The notes under the pieces were generated by a model. It was not told the origin of the DNA and searched no databases. It saw only the letters and a program-made list of their open reading frames with translations. From Lycium barbarum (Eukaryota > Streptophyta > Magnoliopsida > Solanales > Solanaceae), in NCBI RefSeq assembly GCF_019175385.1, contig NC_083338.1, positions 95,811,777 to 95,875,776 of the forward strand: DNA of 64,000 bases, written 5' to 3'. Positions within the stretch are counted from its first letter, which is position 1, and every line of letters begins with the position of its first letter. The position numbers were made by a program, and so were the translations under genes. Of the stretch, positions 45,601 to 57,217 are shown piece after piece.

Positions 45601-45830
45601 TTTTAAACTTTAATAAATATTAAATCCTAATTAAGCCTATAGATGAAAAAGTGTAATAGGTTTATAGCATTAAGAAAATAAAGATTGAATCCATTAAATT
45701 TAAATTTCGAATTAGCCTTTGCCATGGTTGTTTCAACTATAAGAATAGTTAGGATTTTCGTCTAACTTTTGATCCATCATTCTACATAAGTAGTTAGTAA
45801 TTTGGAGTCACACACACACATATATATATA

Positions 45831-45946
45831 CAACAACAACAACAACAACCCAGTGAAATCCCACATCTTGGGTCTGGGGAGGGTATAATGTACGCAGACC
45901 TTACTCCTACCAAGGTAGGATGGCTGTTTCCGAGAGACCCTCGGCT
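45831..45946 (-). mobile_element. SINE/RTE-type 3' end, 5'-truncated
   Basis: On the minus strand: gccgagggtctctcgg, aaacagccatcctacc, ggtctgcgtaca, cagacccaagatgtgggat, ttcactgggtt and (TTG)n. It is flanked by acacacatatatatata on both sides, which is probably the target duplication but is also low-complexity. Confidence 0.8.
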
Positions 45947-46490
45947 ACACACATATATATATATATATATATAAGATTATTTTGTATCAACGTTTCTTCG
46001 ATGAGAAATTTAAGCACAACTCTGGAATGATATTCTTCAATGAGTCATTATAAAAATTAAATCCAATATATAATAGAGAGAGCCGAACTTTATGTATGTT
46101 AATAAATCTACTAAATGTCTAGTTGTGAACCTATTTGTTATTGTAGTATTAACTTGAGGTCGCTATAAGAACTCATGAAATTAAATATTCTTGAATCTGT
46201 CTTTGATATTAGATTAGCATCTATTATAATTTGAAGAACTTGAGATATCACATATACTTATCAAAATATCGCATTTAATTTGTTCATCTCTCAAAAAATT
46301 CTTGGTAGATATGCGATTCATTTGTGTTAGTTTGTTGGTATATCAATGATACGTTCATCTTAAGCAATGATATGAATATCTAAACAGAAATGATCAATGA
46401 GGTTTCTATTTCTATTTTTGAAAGGGAAGATCTTTTAGGTATATCAAGATTAAAAGAAATAGTGAGAGTTACAATCCTCATCATTTACGT

Positions 46491-46552
<62 letters not shown>

Positions 46553-47328
46553 TTATTTATTTATTTCTTTTACTTTCCCCTGAAGAGTTCGCTCGAACCC
46601 ATAATTTTCGAATTGGAGGTGGAGGGTGCTTACCATCTGAACAACCCCCACTTGTCTTATGATATTTTCTCAATTCATCTACTACAAAATTTCTATAGGG
46701 AGTAGCATTTTTTCAATGTAATTTCCTATAGTTGCATAGTAACAAATCTACCACAAACATATTTTTTGACATGACCATTAACAGCGACAACAAGAGTACC
46801 TAAAGAAATATATAGCAGGAATATCATCATCTATAAGGAAGTATTACGTGAGATACGTTTCATTACATACTTGTATCTCACAAAAATAAAACAAGTAAAA
46901 AGAAGTCACATGTATCGAATTAAATTCGAATTCTTCATCTTTGTACGCTAATTATTCTAATAAGAATTTTTTTATAGGTTTCGACGATATTCAATTTTTA
47001 TAGATTCGTCAAATCGATCATTCACAGATTTTACTGTATTCTTTTATATATAATTAGTTACTCAACTCTATTTGATATTATTTTAAAATAACATACACAA
47101 AATAACTAGCATATACGTACAACACACATATCAAAAAATTAATGTCATGTGGGTGGGTGTGCGTTTAAAAATAAAAATATGTATAAATAAAATTAAATAT
47201 ACATTTCAAATAAATATGTTAATTCAGAATTCACATCGTATACATTTTTAATCCGTATGAAACTTTGATTAAACAGGTTTTAGAAAACATTTGTTCATAT
47301 TGAAAGTAGTAGCAGATAGATTATAGTA
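45947..47328. other. Intergenic DNA with microsatellite and SINE head
   Basis: Holds a TA run at about 46497-46548, a TTTA run and a tRNA-derived SINE head (46570-46655). No gene is supported. Confidence 0.55.
46570..46655 (-). mobile_element. tRNA-derived SINE head
   Basis: On the minus strand an A-box-like gttcagatggtaagc (46642-46628) is followed by caccctccacctcc and a B-box-like gggttcgagc (46600-46591). This is the arrangement of a pol III promoter in Solanaceae SINEs. The 3' part was not found next to it. It is not a functional tRNA, because the cloverleaf does not close. Confidence 0.5.
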
Positions 47329-47566
47329 GTCCCTCGGTTCCAATTTATGTGAGAGTGTTTGACTTGACACAAAATTTAGAAAGAAAGAAAGACTTTTAAA
47401 ACTAGTGGTCTAAAATGAGTCATAGATATTTGTGTGGTTATAAATAATTTCATTAAAGGTAAAATGAGTATTTTACAATTAAATTATTACTAAATATAGA
47501 AAGGTGTCAATTCTTTTTCAGACTGATTAAAAAAAAAGAATTTCATATAAATTAGAACGGAGGGAA
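47329..47566. mobile_element. Stowaway-like MITE, copy 1
   Basis: The left end GTCCCTCGGTTCCAATTTAT and the reversed right end TTCCCTCCGTTCTAATTTAT are inverted repeats, with TA on both sides. It is 238 bp and lies 20 bp from copy 2, in the same orientation. Confidence 0.75.
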
Positions 47567-48220
47567 TAACTAAAGATAAAAATTTATACTCCCTTCCTTC
47601 CAATTTATGTGACACCATTTGATTTGACACAAAATTTTAAAAAGAAAAAAAAGACTTTTGAAATTTATAGCCTAAAACTAGGGGTGTACATGGACCGGGT
47701 TGGTTCGAATTTTTTAAACACCAAACCAAACCAATTGCTTCGGGTTTTTAAATCTATACACCAAACCAAACTAATAAAATTCGGGTTTTCTTGGGTTATT
47801 CGATTTTTTTCGAGTTTTTTTCCGGAATAGTCTTGATACAAAACATATAACTTTTACGTCAAATATTTCTTTAGTCCTAGTAAGATACAACTATATAATT
47901 AAGGTGTTTCATAAACACAAAATGTGAGAAGAGAGATGACATTGTATTAAAATATTCAACAAAAGATAATAAAATCGGTTAAAATAAATATTGCTAATTA
48001 ATAAGCCATAAAGAAAATGACCATAATCTAAAAATACTAAGTCATGCTAAAATAAGTACGGCTAATAAGTATTAATTACATGACAAGAAAAAAAACTTAA
48101 GTTATGTATTTTCACTCTCTGAACTAATTATGCAAAACTAAAGAATAGATATCCAACATTATTGTCATTCCTAGTGGTAAATTGAATTTATTTTGTTAGT
48201 ATTAGTGTTGAGTTAGTTTT

Positions 48221-51200
48221 TGTTATACCCCGTACATTTATACGACAAATTATCCGCAAGCAAATCGACTCAAGTTAAAGGAGGAATTATTTTCGGACAT
48301 GAAATAAGAGCTTTTAATTTTCAACTTTGATTATCACAAAAATTGATTAATTAAAGTTAGACAAGTAAATTAGTGGGACATGTGTCAATGTTAAGGGTTA
48401 CTTATATAAGGCATAAGATGACTTATATTCCTCCATTATTCACAAAACTCATCCATCAAAGTAGAGTTAGTGAGAGAAGCTCTCAAGTTTAGAGAGAGAG
48501 AAGTTCCCGACGCACTATTCACGGCGGCGCACTGTTCACGCGTACTGTTCACGCCGCCACTGTTCACGGGCGGCGCACTGTTCACGGCCAGCCCATTTTT
48601 GCCCCCTTCTACACAATTAATTGGAGAGATTTGAAGCTCAAGAGGAGGAAAAAGATGGAGCTCATGGTAGCCATGACTTTCTTGAAGACATTTCATGGTG
48701 AAAAATTAGAGCTTGTCTCTAAGGTAAGATTTAATTCTTTTCTACATGTTTTGGAGGTAGTTTAGACTTGTATAGCTTGGTAGATGTGTGTTGAATTCAA
48801 ACGGGTTATGTATGTTGATGTTAAATTATAAATTGAGCCGTGTAAGGGGGGTGTTTTGAGTAAGAATGAGGAATTGATTTTAGTAGCATTATGTAGGAAT
48901 TAAATGGTTAAATTTAAAGTTGTGTTATTTTATGGACATATTGCTATCCTTGCTAAATTGAAAGGATTGAGGGTATGATTATGTTCATATGATTATTGTT
49001 GTTGTTATCATGGGTTATGTGATGAGAATGAAGGAAATTAATGGTTAGAAACTTTATAGAGGTCGTGTGGGTGTGTGAAGAGGAGTGTGGCCGTGAGCCA
49101 TAGTAATGAAAGAGAATGGTGAATTAAAATTTATTTAGCTTGTTAGAGGTGTCGTTGTGACATTGATGACGTAGATAAAGGGTTAACGAGTTGAGTTGGT
49201 GTTGAAATTGGTTGTATGTTGTTATGAGAAATTAAGTGATTTTTATATAATTTTTATGCAATTATGAAAGTAAGATGCTAAATGTGAACTATGGTTGTTA
49301 TTAATGAATTTGGAAGAAAACAATGCGATTTGGTAGTTTCGTTGCAATTGTAGAAGTTTCGAATGGAATATGGAAATGGGCGGAATGGTTCGAATCCTTG
49401 GATATTGTTTAAAATGTTATTGAAATATGTTTGGGTAATCTTGAGTTAGTTGATGAATATGGAAAAAAAAAATGTTGATATTAGTTGGATGGTGTGAAGT
49501 TAGAATGGAAGAGTTACATTATGTGGAAAGGAAGGGAAAAATTTTAGATTGTTGGAAATGTTGTATGAATTGCTTAGAATGTCTTTAAGTATTGTTGGTA
49601 TGGATTCGGGTTAGTATTTAAATATATATAAGCATCGATGTTGGCTTGAAGGTAAGTCGTCGAATTGAATTTATGAAAGTTGTTGAATGATGTAAAAGAG
49701 AGTTACTATTATTATTTTGCCTTTAGAATTGGTTATCAATGTTACTAGGTTGGTTATTGTGGTTGTTGTTGTTGATTTTGAGCGAGATAAATTCTCGGGA
49801 TGGCTTATTTACAGGGGAAGTGCTGCCGAATTTTCTGTAGAATTTAATGATTAGTTTGGAATGAATGACTTAAGTGCCCTTAGCTAATGATTGGATATTC
49901 GTTGGCATATTTGTAGACCTTGGGGAGCCCGAGGCGTAGATTGGGATTTACTTTAGATTGGCTATCTTGGAGTGCGTACGAGGTATGTAAAGCATCCTCC
50001 TTTCTTTTTGGCATGTCTTAGTTTTACATAGGCTAGATTAAAGCCTTAAGGAAATTCCAAATCCGAAATCCGAGCATGATATGATATATATATATATATA
50101 TATTCCTTGGCACTCTTATGTATGATTTGATGAAATATGAACCATTATGTTTTTGAAAGAAGTGATTTCCAAACTTTGTACAAAAAGGTTTCACTTTAAT
50201 GAATTTCGTAATTTTTGAATGCATATCTTTCGCATAAAGGCTCGGATTGTTCCAACATTTTCATAAGAGTTTGCATTATGTATAATGAGTATGTTTTCCA
50301 TAAGCGGGCCCGACTTGGATAAATACCCGTCCGTGGGTCCCGCGACGTTCCTTTATGTAATTCGGGAACTTTTGAAAGAATTCGTTATGACTATTATTTC
50401 GATTTTTCAAGTATGATCAGTTTACTTATGTTTGAGTTCATGATAATGATTTTATGCATATGACTACTCACGACTCTACTCGTGCGTTCTGTTATATCTT
50501 TCGCCGGTTCCCGGGCCGGTTCTGTTATCGTGCGCATTTTGATATACTCCGGAGTTATGCTGTGTTATGGTTCTCCGAGCTACTCGCTAATGAGGGTCGG
50601 GTTCCACATATATTTGGTGTTATGCTGTGTATGGCGTTATGTTGTGATGTGATATGTGACGGGGATACGGAGATTTAAAACTTTCTGGTGTTATGCTGTG
50701 TTATGGCGCCATCGACGGGAGGGCGACCATATTCTTCTGTACCCTATGCATGACTTACATGTTTGAAACTAAACATTTTGATATGATTGGATTTGTACTT
50801 ATGTTCGGCACTTCTGCTTCGTTTATGTCTCAGGTTTGTTTTCTGTATATTCTGCTTTGCATACTCAGTACATATTTCGTACTGACCCCCTTTCTTCGGG
50901 GGGCTGCGTTTCATGCCCGCAGGTACAGACGCACAGTTTGGTGATCTACCCACTTAGGACACCCTCTTCTGCTGTTTGGAGTGCTCTTCTCATTTCAGAG
51001 CACACATTTTGATATATATATTCGTTCGCTATGTATATATGTATTTGTTCAGGGGCACGGCGGGGCCCTGTCCCGCCATATGATTCGGTTTGTCTGTTTA
51101 GAGGTCTGTAGATGTATTTGTGGGTGTGTGTGCCTACTTCTGTACGGATGTGTTTGCATGACTCTATTCGTTATGGCAGCCTTGTCGGCTCGCACATGTA

Positions 51201-51492
51201 TATGTTGTTCTGTTGGCCCTGTGTGGCCTTTGTTGGTATTTGCTGTGTACAGGGTTATTTTGGATAGTCCGAAAAACAAAGGAAACTCTGCCAAAATTTT
51301 CTTTGAAAATCTCATAAATATGAAACACCGCCTTGTCGGCTTCTGTTATATGCCTGGATGGGTTTGATATAATCTGAGGCAGTGTTTGATATTTGTGTTG
51401 GTATAAGTTATCTGTTTGCCACTCGGATTTGTGATTGTGTTCGGGTGCCCAATTCGGGCACTAGTCACGGCCCACGGGGTTGGGTCGTGACA
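48221..51492 (+). mobile_element. Solo LTR of a Ty3-type element (3.3 kb)
   Basis: Starts TGTTATACCCCGTAC and ends GGGTCGTGACA, flanked by an exact duplication GTTTT (48216-48220 and 51493-51497). The end matches that of the Ty3 LTR at 5154, so the source is probably a related chromovirus. Several reading frames of 60-130 codons inside it show no domain. No internal region remains, so LTR-LTR recombination is the likely origin. A GC-rich block with repeated actgttcacgg-type units lies at about 48520-48595. Confidence 0.93.
48403..48410 (+). promoter_or_regulatory. TATA box of the solo LTR
   Basis: tatataag within cttatataaggcataag, about 180 bases into the LTR and before the GC-rich leader-like block. 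It fits a retrotransposon promoter; whether it is active is unknown. Confidence 0.5.
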
Positions 51493-52015
51493 GTTTTGGT
51501 TTGGACTTTATATGAGTTACTAACATTCATAGGATATAAAACTTATTAACATTCAAAATTCTAAGTTCAAGCTTGAATAATATGATAATAGATAAAAAAA
51601 TTATGAATTTTTTTGAGAAATATTTATAAAATACATTACAAATAAATATTTTTATGTATAGAATATTTTAAAATTGAATACATGTAATGTCGGGTTGGTT
51701 TGATTCGGTTTGACTTTTTTTTTTTAGCTAAAACCAAACCAAACCAATTATGGTCGGTTTTTTTTTTTCCAACACCAAATCAAGTCAAACCAAACCACTA
51801 GTCGGGTTTTTTCTCGGTTTGTCGGTTTGGTGCGGTTTGTCGGTTTACTTTGTACACTCCTACCTAAAACAAACCTTTGATTTTGTGTAGCTATAGATCA
51901 TTTCATTATGAGTAAAAGGAGAATTTTAAAATTAAGCTATTTATTATTAGAAGAAATATGACATTTCTTTTTACTAGACTAAAACGGAAAGAACGTTATA
52001 TAAATTTGTTACGTC

Positions 52016-52640
52016 TTTTTAAAAGTTAATTATCATATTTAAACAACTCATGTCATAACGTTTCTTGGGGAAGTGGCTTCGCGGGTTGATCAAGTCTTGA
52101 AACCCTAAATTGTTTTTAACATAGGCGGCAAACAGCAAAACAATATTTTCCTGTATACCAAAATTACCCCTAATCTAAAAAGGGAAAAAAATAAACTGAT
52201 GGCGCTATTTTTAATTATAACAGTCTAAATTTTGGCGGGTGATGTTGGATTGCCCAAATTTGTAACCAAGGGTATTCCCGTCATTTCGCACTTCCTCGCG
52301 CCTAGGGTTTTCATAAGCCCCTTTATAAACCCCACATTTTTATATCACATGATCATCAGCCACAAAAACACAAGTCTATTTTCACTACTGTCGGTTCTTT
52401 GGCGGAGTCTCTCTTGCTTTCTTGTTATACATGTCGGTTTTCTCAACCCCTTTTATTTCTACTCCTTTTTCATTCTGTTCTGTTTTTTTTTTTTAAGCTT
52501 TTTTTCTAGTTCAATCAAGTGTGATCAGCTGATTTTTTGGTTCTTGTTCTGATCATTGAAGTTGAGGTGATCAAGATTGTTGTGTTGAATGTTCTTTTAC
52601 TTGGGTTTCTCTCAGATTGTCTAGTTGATTGATCAAAGTG
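52016..52640 (+). promoter_or_regulatory. Promoter and 5' leader of the GATA gene
   Basis: A TATA-like ctttataaac is at 52321-52330, about 310 bases before the ATG. Downstream are CT-rich stretches typical of plant leaders and several gatcaa motifs near the start codon. The nearest transposon edge lies at about 52015, only about 300 bases upstream of the TATA box. Confidence 0.5.
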
Positions 52641-53309
52641 ATGGATCTAAGTGATAAGGTAAGTGATCAAGATCCACCACTTGTACCAATTAACTTTCAT
52701 CATTACTTTTTTTATGTACCCCATGTCTGATTTTGATTGATTGATTTTTTTTTTAAATTTTTACAGGGATCAGGATCTGAAGATATGAGTAGCCAAACAG
52801 CAACACCAGAAAGAGTTGTTTCATCAGAAAACCAAATGAAAACTTGTGTTGATTGTGGTACCAACAAGACCCCTCTTTGGCGTGGTGGCCCTGCTGGTCC
52901 TAAGGTAAATAAAAACGTCTTGATCAATTATTATTTTATTCCAAAGATTTTTTTGAGGAATTTAATGATGTTTTTTATGCAGTCACTGTGTAATGCTTGT
53001 GGGATAAGGAGCAGGAAGAAGAGAAGAGCACTTCTTGGATTGAACAAAGAAGACAAGAAGCCTACCAAGAAATCATCAAAAGTTATTGGTAACAATGAAA
53101 ACAAGAACCAGAGCAGTAACAGTTGTTCAAGCAGCAGTGGTGATAGTACCAGCAGCAGTAATGGTGGTTCTTTGTTGAAAAAGAAGTCTTTGCCTTTACA
53201 AAGACCAAGATCAAATTCAACTCACAGGAGGAATAATAATAAGCTTGGTGAAGTAGAACAAGCTGCTTTTTTGTTGATGTCTCTCTCTTGTGGCCCTGTT
53301 TATGCTTAA
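52641..53309 (+). CDS. B-class GATA transcription factor with C-terminal LLM motif
   Basis: A nuclear DNA-binding regulator of plant B-GATA type. Three exons: 52641-52658, 52767-52904 and 52983-53309. Introns 52659-52766 and 52905-52982 both have GT...AG and lie between codons. The joined protein has 160 residues. Residues about 32-66 form the zinc finger C-x2-C-x18-C-x2-C (CVDCGTNKTPLWRGGPAGPK, then SLCNACGIRSRKKRR). The second intron falls within the finger, as is usual in this class. A serine/asparagine-rich middle follows. The end reads AAFLLMSLSCGPVYA, an LLM motif as in Arabidopsis GATA15/16/17-type proteins. That group acts in greening, flowering time and other light- and hormone-linked processes (family knowledge). 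The short first exon is supported by frame and splice sites; an internal start at 52785 (MSSQTA) is possible. No defect was seen. A poly(A) signal aataaa is at 53419. Confidence 0.93.
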
Positions 53310-54241
53310 AACAAAGAATTTACTGTTGTAATAGAGGCTGTGATGGTTGTACCTTTTTTGGTTGGTGAGTGATGCGTGGGTAGGTGTATGAGTAGAGTGA
53401 TATAAAAATAGAGGGCTTAATAAAGTTGTGAGCTCTCCTTGGGATGTAGGGTTGAACATGGTCTTTATCCTTTTAAATTAATTAAATTTATTTTAGTTTA
53501 ATGAGATACCTTGTTATATGCTTGCTCATTTTATAAAAGAATCTATAGTATTGAAATTTTGATCAAGATTACGTTCATTCATCTACTTTCCGTTTTAATT
53601 GAAGGATGTTGTTTACCTTCGGTCTCAAATTGTCTGTCCCTATTTTCTTTTTATACGTTCTTTAAGAAATATTAATTTTTTATATGGGTATTTGGACAAT
53701 CATCGCATTATGTGTATGTAGTTTTCAAAAAATAATGACTAACAAGGGTGAAATGGAAAAAGAAAAAACTATGTTTGTGTTGAACTTCAAGAACGACTAA
53801 TGAAACAACTATTTTTAGAAATTACGAATTCATTTAGATTTGTGTGGACACGCTTGATAAGTTGAAATGCCCGTTAAAATCACGATGTCCATGTTAATTT
53901 GGATTCTCACTCTAATGACATTGGAATTTTATCTCCAAATACTTAACTATTTTTTCAGCATAAAATTACTTTGAAGGCAGAGAAAACACTTGAAAAGGGA
54001 ATATGATAAAGCTATATTGGGAATCTTGGGAAAGCATAGAATTTTCAGCACTCTGCATATATTTGGTTATATTCTACTATCAGTTAGATACAGATACCTG
54101 TCTTAGTTTTGGAGTGGTCACACATTCCCCGAACTAGAGGAAATATATACATGACACCTAAGAGGTCATGGAGAAAAAGTGAAAATTTTAGTATTTCCTT
54201 CCCAGGTCATGGACAAGTGGTTAAATGCTTAGTTTCCTCAA
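53310..54241. other. GATA 3' region and intergenic DNA
   Basis: The 3' UTR probably reaches just beyond aataaa (53419-53424). After that I see only AT-rich DNA up to the glycosyltransferase fragment. Confidence 0.6.
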
Positions 54242-54721
54242 AAGGTTACTCCAATTTGCAATGTCACACATCCAAGAATTGACCTCTGTGAGATCAATGG
54301 TGACACAAGAATTCATGGAAATTCATCAACAATATTTTTTGTTTCAACCGATCAATTAGCAGCTGAAAAAAACATTGTATGGAGCATAAGACCATATGCT
54401 AGAAAATGTGACAACAGAGCAATGGGCAGTGTTACAAACTTAACAGTCAAAAAAGTTCATATTTCACAACAAATCCCAATTTGCACTAGAAATTATTCTG
54501 TCCCTGCAGTTGTTTTTTCAACTAAAGGATATGCTGGAAATCACTTCCATGATTTCACTGATGTGCTAATTCCATTATTCCAAACTTTGCGACATTTCAA
54601 GGGTGAAGTCCAATTTCTGATTAATTTTTCAACTAAAGGATATGCTGGAAATCACTTCCATGATTTCACTGATCCAGTTTTTGACATTGCAGATTTGCAG
54701 TTAGTAACTGCCAGTTACTAA
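54242..54721 (+). pseudogene. Fragment of a GT61 glycosyltransferase (DUF563), with internal duplication
   Basis: GT61 enzymes act in the Golgi on cell-wall xylan and N-glycans (family knowledge). The frame reads KVTPICNVTHPRIDLCEING, DTRIHGNSSTIFFVS, IVWSIRPYARKCDN, VKKVHISQQIPICTRNYSVP and VVFSTKGYAGNHFHDFTDVL, then IPLFQTLRHFKGEVQFLI. These are the early conserved blocks of the domain. The text FSTKGYAGNHFHDFTD then appears a second time, out of place, and the frame ends at TAA (54719-54721). A TAG lies upstream in frame, and both the transmembrane N-terminus and C-terminal half are absent. This is a fragment about 160 codons long. The neighbouring hAT element may have carried it or broken it. 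Confidence 0.8.
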
Positions 54722-55129
54722 TGAGCAAGACACAGGTAAAGGAAATCATAATCCAAGGCAGTCAAAGTTTAAACAAGCAAGTTATCGAAAATAGAAATCA
54801 TGTTATTAAGGTGTTGGATAGTGGAAAGCTGATCAGTGATCATAAGCAGCAGCAGTCGGCATTATCAAAAGTTAAAACTAGCACTGGTGGAGAAATGAAA
54901 AATGAACATTTTAACTCTAACATGGACACATTTTAACACTTGAAGTGAGGGGAGAAATGAAAAATGAAAATTCAGAGGCTTATACCTGAGGCATCTTGCG
55001 ATTACAAATCAAGAACGAGAGAATCTTTTGAGCTATCAGCCATATCTAAAAAGAATTTAAAATGTGTCAACAATTAAACTAAGTAAAAAAATATAAAAAT
55101 AAAATACAAAAACTGAAAAACATACCAAG
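54722..55129. other. Junction between GT61 fragment and hAT transposase
   Basis: A 71-codon frame at 54721-54936 shows no known domain. The motif ggagaaatgaaaaatgaa occurs twice (about 54890 and 54953). No hAT terminus was found here. Confidence 0.5.
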
Positions 55130-57217
55130 TTAAAGTTCCATAAGATCGTTAAAATCTTCTTCAACATTTATGGGATAAGGCTCATTTCGACGCCAATCTT
55201 GAAGACAAATAACAGCTTGCACCAATTTCGGAGTCAAAGAACTCCTAAATGAATCAAGAATACGGCCCCCGGTGCTAAAGGCACATTCCGATGCCACACT
55301 AGAAATTGGAATTGCCAACACATCACGAGCCATCTCGGAAAGAATTTTATATCTAGGAGAATGAGCTTTCCACCATGACAAGATATCAAAATTGTCCTCA
55401 TCATCATTCGGCTCTAGTTCTTCACTAAGATACTTTTCCAACTCCGACTTACCACCCAAACCAGTACCATCTTGTTTGTTCCTCTTCATTAGGATCCTAT
55501 TTCTCACTTTTGTTGATTTTGTGCTAGTGTTAGAGCTAGATGAATCCGATGTCTGACCCGATAAATCAGAGAGAGAAGATGAGCGTCGAGATGCATTAGA
55601 GAATTTTGCTACATACTCTTCAAACATAGATTTCATGTAAGTCACCACTTCATCTTTTATGTCACTCCCCTTTTCATCTCCAAACATATCCTCAAGTGCG
55701 TCGCCAACATACTCAAGTTTGTTACGAGGATCTAAGATAGAGGCAATAAAAAGCACTTTATTCATTTTTTCAGGAGCACCCCAATACTTGACAAACTTTT
55801 CTTTCATTTTTTCTCCCATTTTTGCCAAAGAAGGATCATCGTCTTCCATACACTCTCTTAAATGATTGTGAAGCTCAACTATATCTTCAAAGTGACCATT
55901 AGAAGTGACGTAGAGCGAACCTGAAACCTTCTCAGTTAGATCATAAAACCTTTTAAGAAATATTACCATATTTCTCACCTTTTGCCAATCATCACTTTCA
56001 AGTACACCTGCAACACTTCCATCTTCACAAACATGAGTAGCAAGATAAGTTGACAATCCACCATCTTCAAGATCAAACCTGTCAAATGCACTCTCAAAAT
56101 GTTGTGCGGCATCCAACATCAATTAGGTCGAATTCCACCGGGTTGAAACATCTAAACAAAATGACTTCTTACTGTCTATGTTTTTTAGTTCACAACATTC
56201 CGCAAATTTTCTAATCCTTGCTAGAGATTGTCTAACATATTTCACCATTTGCCTAACACGTTTGATAGATGGACCAACTTCTTTCATGCCATCTTGCACA
56301 ATAAGATTCAAAATGTGAGCCATACATCTCACGTGAAGATGGTTACCACATTTCATGTTAGATCCCCAATTAACCATTTGTTTGTGTAACTCTTTCACCA
56401 TGACATCATTAGAAGAAGCATTATCTACAGTTATAGTGATTATTTTCTCCAATTTCCAATCAAGCAAACACTTACTAATACAACGGGCCATTTCGTCACC
56501 CTTATGACTAGTAACAACCTGAAAGTTTAAAATTCGTTTATGCAAGAGCCAATCACTATCAATAAAGTGTACTGTCAAACACATATAATTTATTCTCTGT
56601 ATAGAAGTCTATGTGTCTGTGGTTAGACAAACTCTCGGTGATGTGTCTTTCAAATACTTCATAAACTTTTGTCTCTCTTCACCAAAAACTACATAACAAT
56701 CCCTAGTCACTGTTCTACGGGAGGGAACTCGGAATAAAGGTTGGGTTTTTTTCATAAACTTCTTAAAACCTTCCTTTTCAACAAAACGAAAAGGAAGCTT
56801 ATCAAGGATTAACATCTCAACTAAAGCCCTCCGAGATACCTCTTGATTAAAAGTCCAAGTTGCCCCATCACCCGTTTCACCTTCTAATGGAAAGTTTAGA
56901 TTTGATTGTTTGTACTTAGAATTGGAAATGTTAACCTTATTTGGATTTTTAAGACAAGTTTTCAAATGTTTATTCAGTCCAGTTGTTCCATTTTTAGTTG
57001 CATCAACTAAGAGAACTTTACCACAATACTTGCACTTTGCTTTATTAATTCCATCTTCTATGAGCTTATCATAATGCGGCCAAGCAGCAGATCTTGGTTC
57101 TATAGCTTTCCTCTTCACAGTCACTGGATGTTGTTCAACTTCCGGTGTTGAATCAAGAGACTCGGTAACAAGTGCGCTTCCACTGACATTGGCTGTTCGA
57201 CTTGTTTCATCTTCCAT
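55130..57217 (-). pseudogene. hAT transposase (RICESLEEPER-like), two premature stops
   Basis: One frame of 695 codons plus stop. The BED zinc finger is at about residues 45-90 (AAWPHYDKLI, CKYCGKVL, GLNKHLKTC). A hAT core follows with CLTTDT, FIDSDW, ITVDNASSND, CGNHLHVRCMAHILNLIVQDG and STRWNST. The C-terminal dimerisation region reads ILSWWKAHSPRYKILSEMARDVLAIPISSVASECAFSTGGRIL. The frame is interrupted only by TAG after LTTDT, where the family has tryptophan, and TAA after RWNST, where a tyrosine is usual. Length and domains match plant RICESLEEPER/DAYSLEEPER relatives. Because there are no frameshifts, decay is recent or the gene was under constraint until recently. A domesticated gene is less likely given the stops. 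Confidence 0.92.

Larger units (their letters stand above)
47679..51862. mobile_element. Non-autonomous hAT element B, holding a solo LTR
   Basis: The ends are TAGGGGTGTACA and, reversed, TAGGAGTGTACA, flanked by an exact 8-bp duplication cctaaaac (47671-47678 and 51863-51870). It is the sister of element A (12315-13506) in opposite orientation, sharing the AACC-rich ends and the agcatgacttagta segment. Without the LTR it is about 907 bp. Confidence 0.92.
47589..52015. mobile_element. Stowaway-like MITE, copy 2, split by a hAT element
   Basis: The left part (47589-47678) matches copy 1: ctccc, caatttatgtgacacc, tttga-tttgacacaaaattt. The right part (51863-52015) matches the rest of copy 1: ttgtgtagctataga, tcatt, gagtaaaa, ataaattt. 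Without the insertion it is about 235 bp, against 238 bp for copy 1. The right terminus is degenerate. Confidence 0.75.

Noticed and set aside
50454..51367. Frames of 74-128 codons between 50454 and 51367
   Set aside because: They lie inside the solo LTR, have cysteine/valine-rich random composition and no domain.
52232..52552. 106-codon frame upstream of the GATA gene
   Set aside because: It covers the promoter and leader, is dominated by F, S and L from CT-rich DNA and has no domain.
55000..55040. Possible left end of the hAT element (cttttgag resembling the right flank attttgag)
   Set aside because: The sequence after it (ctatcagccatatc) does not match the TIR tagggctgggc.
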